From NCBI RefSeq assembly GCF_000189275.1, contig NZ_AEVT01000053.1:1-64000 (forward strand): a stretch of DNA of 64,000 nt. The letters are read 5' to 3'. Position 1 is the first letter of the stretch; the number at the start of each line of letters is the position of its first letter. A model generated the notes under the pieces. That model had not been told where the DNA came from and ran no database searches. It saw only the letters and a list, made by a program, of their open reading frames with translations. Origin of the DNA: Vibrio sinaloensis DSM 21326 (lineage in GTDB: Bacteria > Pseudomonadota > Gammaproteobacteria > Enterobacterales > Vibrionaceae). Positions 52,054-59,298 of the stretch are shown here, piece after piece. Position numbers and translations under genes: made by a program.

Positions 52054-53709
52054 ATGACGTTGCTTTTTCAACTGGCGCGCCAGCATTACAAAGCTCTATT
52101 GGTGATCGTATTGCTCAGCATGGTGAGTGCGTGTCTGAGTATTGGTGTGATTGCTTTTATTCAATATCGTTTGTTGGACAGCAACTTAGATATTAATCGA
52201 GCGATTTGGCAGTTTTCAGGGTTACTGGTTTTACTGCTCGCCAGCGCAACATGTGCTCAGGTCTCTTTACATCGGCTGGGACATAAGTTTGTTTACGACA
52301 AGCGTTGCCAATTGGTCAAACAACTGATCAACACCGACATTGAACAAATAGAGTCGTTGGGCAGTGCAGGCATACTGGCTTCACTCAATACGGATATTCG
52401 TAACGTCACTATCGCTTTTGTTACCCTTCCTGACATGATCTACGGGTTGGTTGTTACCTTAGTTGCGCTCTGTTATCTGACTTTCCTATCCCCACCTTTG
52501 TTCGCGATCAGCGTCTTGGTTTTGGCAATCACAGGTGTGATAGGGTACGGCTTAGTCTCGCGAATCACGCATCATGTACGTCAAGTCCGTGATATGGAGG
52601 ATAAGCTGTATCAAGACTATCAAGCCATCATCCAAGGTAGTAAAGAACTCTCTCTTAACCCACAACGTGCTCGACGTTATTTTCGCGATGAGTTTCGCCT
52701 TCATGCCCAAGGTTATCGTCGCCATGTAACCCAAGCGGACACGTTCAACGGCTTTGCTGCCAATCTGGCAAATACGATAGTGCTGGCTCTGATAGGGTTG
52801 AATTTTTATCTCGCGTTGGGATTTGGTTGGGCTAGTTTTGAGGTCGCCTCAACCTTCGCTTTGGTGATTTTGTTTATTCGAATGCCACTAATGGCCGCCG
52901 TTGGAGCGCTGCCTGGTTTAGTTAGTGCGAACATTTCGATGACCAAGCTTGATTCGCTGGCTTTAAATCGAGACGACTCGCTACCAATGACGTCACCCAC
53001 CACAGAGTTATTTCGTCGGCTTGAGCTGCGCCAAGTTACCTATCAGTACTCTTCTCAAAATGATGAAGCACCGTTTCAGGTCGGGCCATTAGATTTTTCA
53101 GCGTCTCAAGGCGAAGTGGTATTTGTTATTGGTGGTAATGGTAGCGGAAAATCCACGTTTGCTCAGTTGCTAACCGGGCTGTATCGTCCTCATTCGGGTC
53201 AGATTTTACTCAATGGTAAGCGAGTTGAAGAGGCTTCAATAACGGATTATCGTCAACAGTTCTCCGCGGTGTTCAGTGATTATTATCTGTTTCCACATCT
53301 GGTGGATGGTCAAGGTACTGATGCTGATGACTCACTTGTCAACGAGTGGATGCAGAGGTTAGAGATGAGCAACAAGGTGTCTGTGGAGAATGGCCGTTTA
53401 TCAGACACGCGCTATTCACAGGGGCAGCGAAAGCGGCTTGCTTTATTGATGGCTATAGCGGAAAAAAAGGGATGTTTGTTGTTGGATGAATGGGCTGCCG
53501 ATCAAGACCCTCGCTTCCGGCACATTTTTTATCATCAACTGTTGCCCCTATTAAAGCAGCGTAATATTACCGTTATCGCGATAACCCACGATGACCGCTA
53601 CTTCACCATGGCAGATAGGATTCTTAAAATGGAGTCTGGTCAGCTAAGTGAATTCAACCCCTCTGAAATGAAGAAAGTCAGCCAAGCATTCGAGCGAGTA
53701 TTGGCTTAG
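52054..53709 (+). CDS. cyclic-peptide-type ABC exporter (YojI/SyrD/PvdE-like)
   Basis: This 551-residue half-transporter has a six-helix membrane domain (about 1-290) followed by a nucleotide-binding domain. Walker A GGNGSGKSTFAQLL, signature YSQGQRKRLALLMAI, Walker B CLLLDEWAADQDPRFR and H-loop ITHDD are all present. The EWAADQDP motif is characteristic of the YojI/SyrD/PvdE cyclic-peptide exporters. In an uptake locus it could expel iron-free siderophore or a related peptide; that role is inference. It starts 46 bp after fhuB on the same strand. Confidence 0.87.
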   Translation: MTLLFQLARQHYKALLVIVLLSMVSACLSIGVIAFIQYRLLDSNLDINRAIWQFSGLLVLLLASATCAQVSLHRLGHKFVYDKRCQLVKQLINTDIEQIESLGSAGILASLNTDIRNVTIAFVTLPDMIYGLVVTLVALCYLTFLSPPLFAISVLVLAITGVIGYGLVSRITHHVRQVRDMEDKLYQDYQAIIQGSKELSLNPQRARRYFRDEFRLHAQGYRRHVTQADTFNGFAANLANTIVLALIGLNFYLALGFGWASFEVASTFALVILFIRMPLMAAVGALPGLVSANISMTKLDSLALNRDDSLPMTSPTTELFRRLELRQVTYQYSSQNDEAPFQVGPLDFSASQGEVVFVIGGNGSGKSTFAQLLTGLYRPHSGQILLNGKRVEEASITDYRQQFSAVFSDYYLFPHLVDGQGTDADDSLVNEWMQRLEMSNKVSVENGRLSDTRYSQGQRKRLALLMAIAEKKGCLLLDEWAADQDPRFRHIFYHQLLPLLKQRNITVIAITHDDRYFTMADRILKMESGQLSEFNPSEMKKVSQAFERVLA

Positions 53710-53716
53710 CCCTGAA

Positions 53717-53728
53717 CGATAACGTTAT
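53717..53728. repeat. 12-bp perfect palindrome GATAACGTTATC
   Basis: A perfect self-complementary 12-mer lies 8 bp after the exporter stop and is followed by a run of C. It has no T run for termination; an operator is possible but unassigned. Confidence 0.35.
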
Positions 53729-53841
53729 CCCCCCCCTTATAAGACGGCCAGTAGATTGGCTTCTGCTAGCAATATCTTATTGAAATTAAATATATAAACA
53801 CTCAATAACAGTGATTTTACATATTCCAATGATTTATAAAA

Positions 53842-53871
53842 TTGGTTACACTCCGACCGCTTAAATATAAA
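53842..53871 (+). promoter_or_regulatory. sigma-70 promoter of the TonB-dependent receptor
   Basis: The elements TTGGTT (-35) and TATAAA (-10) are separated by 18 bp. The Fur-box candidate begins 2 bp downstream of the -10, covering the expected start point. Confidence 0.55.
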
Positions 53872-53872
53872 T

Positions 53873-53891
53873 AATAACAATTATCGATATC
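53873..53891 (+). promoter_or_regulatory. Fur-box candidate upstream of the TonB-dependent receptor
   Basis: AATAACAATTATCGATATC matches the 19-bp Fur consensus at 13 positions. It sits 39 bp before the receptor start, at the likely transcription start. Confidence 0.75.
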
Positions 53892-53930
53892 ATTACGATG
53901 CTCGATAGTGCCGAAGTTAAGGAGAAACAT

Positions 53931-56171
53931 ATGAATCGGCAGTTCAGTCTGAGGCCGGCGTACCTCGCCGTGCTCTGTGCGATGTCTTCTGGAGTTGCGC
54001 TTGCGGAGGAATTGGATACGGTTGTTGTGGTTGGGGAACGATATGAGAGTGCTGTTGGCCCAGACTTTAGTTATGTTGGTCAGAAAAGCCGTACCGCGAC
54101 AAAAACTGATTTGGCTATCAAAGAAACACCACGCGCTGTGTCTGTCGTGACTCGAGAGCAAATCGATGATCGTGCATCGATCAGCATTTCAGACGCATTG
54201 CAGTACACGCCGAGTATTCAGACGAATCACTATGGTGATGACAATAAACAAGACTGGTTTGTTGTTCGTGGATTTACTCAGGCGGGTACTGGCTTGTATC
54301 AAGATGGCACGCGTCTCTACTCGGCAGGCTTTTACAGTTGGCAGATCGACCCGTTCGGCTTAGAACGTGTTGAAATATTACGTGGCCCTGCCTCAGTACT
54401 ATATGGTCAAAACCCACCAGGAGGCTTAATCAATGTTGTTAGCAAGCGACCGCAGTTTGATGGCGGTTCTGGTAGTGTTGAAGCGCAATTTGGTTCGTTT
54501 GATCGTAAGCAACTTAGCCTAGATGTTAACCATGAGTTGAGTGAAAATGTTGCATTTCGCTTAGTCGGAATGGGGCGCAAAAACGGCACTAAAGTTGACG
54601 ATGTTGAAGCTCAACGTATTCTTATTGCCCCATCTTTAGCTTGGGACATCAATGACGATACCAATATTACCTTCTTGGCTAGCTACCAAAAAGATGATTC
54701 CAATCCGTATCTGCAATTCCTGCCTGTGGAAGGCACTTTAACGAGCAACAAAAACGGTCAGATTTCCGATAGTCTGGCGATCGGTGATCCAGATTGGGAA
54801 AAGTTTGAACGTGAGCAACTGTCATTAGGCTATGAGTTTGAGCATTTCTTTAACGATGCGTTGAGTTTTGGTCAGTCCGCTCGATACAGTCGCATGGATA
54901 TCGATCTGCGCCAAATGTTCTTCTCTATGTATTCTGCAGATGCACCACTATTCCCACTGCCGGGAGGGGGGGCGATAGATTTGGGGGCGGTGTTTGACCC
55001 AACGAATGCGCGCGAGTCTGTTATTAGAAGCGCTACCATCGAAAATGGCCAATCTAAAGCATTCAATATTGATAACCGCTTAACTTACAAGTTCCGTACT
55101 GGGCCGGTAAGGCATACCTTGTTAGCCGGGGTGGATTACCAGCAAATCAATATTGATAGCGAAGCGTATGCTTCACCACCGATTATTGCGGATGGCAACA
55201 AAACCACGCTAATTGGCACGGCCGATCCGAACTTCAATATGTTTAACCCAGAGTATACAGATAATCTTGTGCTACTGGATCCGACTCTGCAGCCTTACAC
55301 CAGTGCTGATCTGCAAACGACAGTGACTAAAAATCGTCAGTTGGGTCTTTATCTGCAAGACCAAATTCGCGTCAATAATTGGGTTGTTCAAGCTGGGGTA
55401 CGTTATGACGATACTTCAAGCGAGAAACACAATCGTGATACCGGATCGCGTTTCAAGGCGGATTACAAAGCTTGGACATCAAGTGCGGGCGTGGCGTATG
55501 TGATGAGCAATGGCCTTACGCCATTCGCTAATTACGCTCAGTCTTTTGAACCACAGCTGGGTACGACGACGGACCAACCAACTAAGCCTGAGCGCGGTGA
55601 GTCATTTGAAGCGGGCTTGAAGTATGAACCTCGAAGCATTGATGGCTATATGAGTGTTTCACTTTACAACGCCAGCAAAAAAGATGTTGTTCAAGTAGAT
55701 GGGACTGACATTAAACAAGTTGGTGAGATCCGTAACCGAGGCATTGAGCTAGAAGCTGTGGCTAATGTGACGCCTGAGCTGACCTTAATCGGTAACGTGT
55801 CTTATGTTGATTCAGAAATCAAAGACGACAAAGATGAATCGATTGTCGGTAATCGACCTGAGCAGGTTGCAGATACACTTGCATCAGCGTGGGCTAAATA
55901 CCAGTTCCTTGAAGGGCCGATGAATGGCTTAAGTGTCGGTGCTGGTGTTCGCTACACGGGTGACACTTATGCGGGGAATGATGAAGAGCACAAGGTGCCT
56001 TCTTATACCCTATACGATGCGACGGTGAGTTACCGCTTTGACGACTACAAAGTTCAGCTCGCAGCAAAGAACATCTTTGACAAAGAGTACATTTCAACCT
56101 GTACCAGTAATCTTTGGTGTTACTACGGAGATCGTCGTAATGTCATTGCTAGCTTAAGCTACGACTGGTAA
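53931..56171 (+). CDS. TonB-dependent siderophore receptor (FhuA-type)
   Basis: This outer-membrane receptor imports a ferric siderophore. The 746 residues have a signal peptide ending ALA and a TonB box (DTVVVV) close to the mature N-terminus. The plug domain includes KETPRAVSVVTREQI and LRGPASVLYGQNPPGG. A 22-strand barrel follows, ending in the aromatic SYDW for BAM. The C-terminal CTSNLWCYYGDRRNV pattern with paired cysteines is usual in ferrichrome-type receptors. ATG 53931 has AAGGAG upstream. Ferrichrome is the likeliest ligand but is unproven. Confidence 0.92.
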   Translation: MNRQFSLRPAYLAVLCAMSSGVALAEELDTVVVVGERYESAVGPDFSYVGQKSRTATKTDLAIKETPRAVSVVTREQIDDRASISISDALQYTPSIQTNHYGDDNKQDWFVVRGFTQAGTGLYQDGTRLYSAGFYSWQIDPFGLERVEILRGPASVLYGQNPPGGLINVVSKRPQFDGGSGSVEAQFGSFDRKQLSLDVNHELSENVAFRLVGMGRKNGTKVDDVEAQRILIAPSLAWDINDDTNITFLASYQKDDSNPYLQFLPVEGTLTSNKNGQISDSLAIGDPDWEKFEREQLSLGYEFEHFFNDALSFGQSARYSRMDIDLRQMFFSMYSADAPLFPLPGGGAIDLGAVFDPTNARESVIRSATIENGQSKAFNIDNRLTYKFRTGPVRHTLLAGVDYQQINIDSEAYASPPIIADGNKTTLIGTADPNFNMFNPEYTDNLVLLDPTLQPYTSADLQTTVTKNRQLGLYLQDQIRVNNWVVQAGVRYDDTSSEKHNRDTGSRFKADYKAWTSSAGVAYVMSNGLTPFANYAQSFEPQLGTTTDQPTKPERGESFEAGLKYEPRSIDGYMSVSLYNASKKDVVQVDGTDIKQVGEIRNRGIELEAVANVTPELTLIGNVSYVDSEIKDDKDESIVGNRPEQVADTLASAWAKYQFLEGPMNGLSVGAGVRYTGDTYAGNDEEHKVPSYTLYDATVSYRFDDYKVQLAAKNIFDKEYISTCTSNLWCYYGDRRNVIASLSYDW

Positions 56172-56222
56172 TGCTGCAGTAAAACGAAAAAGGAGGCCAT
56201 CAGCTTATAGCTTGCCTCTTAT

Positions 56223-56257
56223 AAAAAGCCCCCAAACCACGGTTTGAGGGCTTTTAA
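56223..56257 (+). terminator. intrinsic terminator of the receptor gene
   Basis: A long stem, AAAAGCCC-x-CCAAACC paired with GGTTTG-x-GGGCTTTT, closes on a 2-3 nt loop and ends in four T. Confidence 0.85.
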
Positions 56258-56814
56258 CTAGTTCTATGTTTCATTATCTGACCATGTAAGCTTTGAATCG
56301 GATGATTACCCTGACCTATACAGAGCCAATTCTCTGGGCATAAAAATGTTTCGGCCAAGCAGAGCTTAGTGACACTACGAACTCTAAGATTCGTTGCTCT
56401 TACGGCCTCTCAGGCCGAGAAATCTGGCATTCCACTCTCAATACCCATTATCTACAACTGCAGATATGGAAGGGGCTCATCACTTATCTGTAATAAGCAA
56501 ATCAAAGCAGAAGATATTGCAGAAGCGGGCTCAATGCCATTATCAAGAGGTTGTATAGCAACAAATACTTCTTTCAGTAATAGAATATATTTGAGGTGAG
56601 CATGTGGGATTTTATAGAATAAATTAATATCCTGAATTTTAATTTTTCTATATTATTTATGTTGTAAGTCTAGTCTTATTTTTTCTGGATGGTTTTGATT
56701 ATAATAGATTTTTGTTTATTAATGAAGAATGCAATTCTTGTTGTATGGTTTTTGTTTATCTATAAAGGTAAATTATTTTTGTCTATCTATAACGAAAGAT
56801 AATTGGATATAAGT
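56258..56814. other. unrecognised accessory block
   Basis: There is no gene I can support in this stretch. From 56300 to 56600 both strands hold short stop-free frames. The minus-strand one ending near 56260 contains CPENWLCIGQGNHPIQS. The plus-strand one (56369-56599) contains SQAEKSGIPLSIPIIYN. Neither has a good start. From 56600 to 56800 the DNA becomes very AT-rich. This is consistent with remnants of transferred DNA. Confidence 0.4.
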
Positions 56815-57748
56815 ATGAAACTAAGAAGAATTTTATTTCTTGCAATCTCAATCTCAGTATCAAACGCATGCTACGCCAATCACAGTGCTGCAGCTGATGC
56901 ATTCTCTTTTATGGCATTACCAAATGATGATGTGTTGTATAACGCGCCATCACAGCCAGCTTGGTCTCGGCGAGCATCGGTTACATAAGGGGTACCTAGA
57001 GGAGATGCAGCCCCCTCATGGTGGGTCAATGACATTCTAGATGCGTCTATCACAACAAGTCAGCCATGGAATGCAATGACATTCTGGTTTAGTAGTTTTG
57101 AAGCGCAATCGAATCATAATACTGACTTTAAAGTGGTTCTTGGTTAACCAGAGGCTTGGGTTCTGCGTGGCAATCAAAATAGCTCTGATGCCCTTAAGGC
57201 AAACTGGGAACGCTTACCTGAAAGTAAGTTTAATTGGGCGGCCTATTTTTCTAATGACATGATTGGCTATATTCAAAATGCTGATGCAGATTATTTTAAA
57301 TAATGGAAATGTAGAATACCAAATTAGCTCGCAACATTATCCGACACACGGTGGAACATCTAAGATCGCTATTGATGGTAAAAATGTTCTTGGGGTATTT
57401 GTTCGAGTTCGAGCTTGGTTAGAGCCGAATGATGGACTACCGTCTAGTAGTATTGATGACGTCAAGTATTTGCTGAGCATAGGCGCTGATTATTACCCTG
57501 AGGTCGATTCTTCGGTTTCAAATGGGGATTTTGCTAATGCTAACTATTTACCAGGGGCTGGAGGTAGCCGATTTGCCTATGTAACTAAAGATCCAAAGTG
57601 GTTTTACATGGTAAACGCTTCACCAGATGACTTATCGATTGTTGATAAAACGAGTGCTTTTTATCAAGCTGGGGGTAAAACGTATCTTACGCATAGAGAG
57701 TTGATCGATAACCCACCGATCATAGAAAAAACAGATACCCAAATGTAA
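56815..57748 (+). pseudogene. broken gene for an exported protein of unknown function
   Basis: ATG 56815 starts a signal peptide (MKLRRILFLAISISVSNACYA). The same frame continues with protein-like sequence through two in-frame TAA codons, at 56986-56988 and 57145-57147. A single-base frameshift in an A/T run before 57301 then moves the frame to one ending at 57748. Read through, it would give about 310 residues, including FNWAAYFSNDMIGYIQNAD and DDVKYLLSIGADYYPEVD. I recognise no family. Three separate lesions argue for decay rather than recoding. The terminal inverted repeat of an IS3-type remnant lies only 4 bp after the stop, so the true C-terminus may have been lost to insertion. Confidence 0.78.
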
Positions 57749-57782
57749 GCACTGTCTAGTCCTAAAATAGGTTGACGCTTTT

Positions 57783-58612
57783 TTATGAAGCCAGTAGGTA
57801 ATCACTGCTGGCTTTTTCATGCACTTCACTCGGGGTTTTCATCCCCAAGATCATGTTCGACCTCAAGTCGTTATATAGGTATCGACTCTTTTACTAACAC
57901 TGTGAGCTCCTGAATCGTATTGCATTGATAGAGTAAGAACTCACTCTTTAATATCCTGTTAACTCGCTCTGCAAGAGCGTTTTGATAGCAGTGGTAACCG
58001 TCTGTCATTGATGCAACCATGCCGTGAGCGTTTAACTTTTCTTGATACTCTGACGAACAGTACTGTAGAGCTCGGTCAGAGTGATGGATAGTGGCAGCAT
58101 TTGTTCGTCGATTCATGATTGTCATGTCTAACGCCTTTACAGCATCACTCGCTTTCATTTCATTACTCACTTCAATAGCCCAGTATTTTTTTAGAGTAAG
58201 CGCCCGTAACTAACGAGAGATAATGTGTACCCTCATCTGTTTTTACATAGATGATGTCGCTGACAACAACTTCTTCTACATGATTAACCGCTTTTTCTTT
58301 TAGTAAGTTAGGATGCTTTCTTAACCAATGTCTGCTGTTCGTTGTCTTGGTGTAGTTCTTCCTTGGTTTGACTTACATATTCTTGCTTTTTAAATGCTTA
58401 AATAGGCCGTCTCGTCCTAGCTTTATCCCTAGTCTCTCAAGCTGAGGCTTAATCAACAGGTATAGCTTGCGGGTTCCTATTCGTGGCATGTACTGTCGCC
58501 AGTACATCACCATTCTTTCACTATCAAAAGCTCGTTAACACGGGCTTCTAGTCGCTGTTTCCATTGGTATACTGCTTGTCGAGATAAATTGAACTACTTG
58601 CATGCAGAAGCC
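57783..58612 (-). pseudogene. IS3-family transposase orfB, degenerate
   Basis: In the direction of transcription the fragments read LSRQAVYQWKQRLEARVNEL, then YWRQYMPRIGTRKLYLLIKP and HWLRKHPNLLKEK. Next come VVVSDIIYVKTDEGTHYLSL (first catalytic Asp) and IHHSDRALQYCSSEY (second Asp). NALAERVNRILKSEF (Glu) and ILGMKTPSEVHEK complete the set. The DDE triad is recognisable. Lesions are a TAG after ASACK, a frameshift after LLIVKEW, a TAA after HLKSKNM, a frameshift in an A7 run after GAYSKK, and a +1 shift after VKESIP. The longest intact part is 57871-58170. Confidence 0.87.
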
Positions 58613-58616
58613 AGCT

Positions 58617-58946
58617 TTACTTTTCCTTGCTCTTTTGCGAGCCAGGGCGTTCGGCTAAGTACTTTTTTTCCAAATCAATTCCGTAGTTATCTTTAGGGAG
58701 CTCAACCATATCGCCGTAAATCATGTTTTTCATTTCGGCATTGGCGAGGGCTTTTTCAAGACGCTTAATCTTCTGTGCAGGTGTTTCTTTGGATTTAAAC
58801 ATTGGAGAGTGCTCTATTGGTTTCGACCAATCCAACTTACCATGCTTTCTGAGCCAAACAAGAACGGTACTGCGCCCCTGAATGCCATAGTGAGCTTGAG
58901 CCTGTTTTTGGCCAGCTACCGTTGATACCCCTTCATCTTTGCGCAA
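58617..58946 (-). pseudogene. IS3-family transposase orfA, N-terminally degraded
   Basis: The open part reads GVSTVAGQKQAQAHYGIQGR, then STVLVWLRKHGKLDW and a helical QKIKRLEKALANAEMKN segment, as in IS3 OrfA helix-turn-helix and leucine-zipper regions. The frame is open upstream to 59003, but no normal start or family N-terminus is seen. It ends at 58617, just before the orfB remnant. Confidence 0.75.
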
Positions 58947-59006
58947 GAAAAGAGCAGCGCCAATAGAAATCGAAAAGCGACTTTTGGGTTGTTTTTGGAT
59001 GGCCTA

Positions 59007-59298
59007 GTTGGCCTTTTCACAAAGGACTTTTCGGTCGTATGTTGATGAAAAATCGTTGGGAATGGTGCAGAAGTAAGTACTTTTACTCGAAGGGGATTTC
59101 TTAGTGCTATATGACGTCCATTTAGTCACTGTAAATTACATTTACCTCGCGAATAAATGTAACTGATATAACTAATACATCCTATATAAAGTCATGTGAA
59201 CCCAATTCTCGTAACAACGATTCACAAGCCTATGGCAACCAATTGTAATTTCAGATTCTAATGCTAGTTCTGTGCGTGTTATTTGTTTGGTGGATTTT
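59007..59298. other. upstream region of the exported-protein operon
   Basis: No gene is seen. It holds the inverted repeat at 59136-59162 and an AT-rich likely promoter. GGTGG at 59288-59292 serves as ribosome site for the next gene. Confidence 0.5.
59136..59162. promoter_or_regulatory. perfect inverted repeat upstream of the toroid-protein operon
   Basis: TTACATTTA and TAAATGTAA are exact inverted repeats separated by 9 bp. A TATATAAA sequence follows at 59183-59190 and could be the -10 of the downstream operon. The layout suggests a dimeric regulator site; the factor is not identified. Confidence 0.5.

Larger units (their letters stand above)
57753..59006 (-). mobile_element. degenerate IS3-family insertion sequence
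   Basis: About 1.25 kb carries decayed orfA (helix-turn-helix) and orfB (DDE integrase) in minus orientation, the usual IS3 plan and size. One end begins with TGTCTAGTCCTAAAATAGG at 57753, a plausible terminal inverted repeat. I found no matching repeat near 59000, so that end is lost. At least five stops or frameshifts in orfB mean it cannot transpose by itself. Confidence 0.85.

Noticed and set aside
56986..57147. In-frame TAA codons in the exported-protein gene read as programmed recoding
   Set aside because: Both are TAA rather than UGA, there is no recoding structure evident, a separate frameshift follows, and a decayed IS is adjacent. Ordinary pseudogene decay is simpler.
59272..59298. 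Earlier GTG start for the toroid-containing protein
   Set aside because: The 9 extra residues carry no ribosome site and are not needed for the signal peptide, whereas ATG 59299 has GGTGG at suitable spacing.
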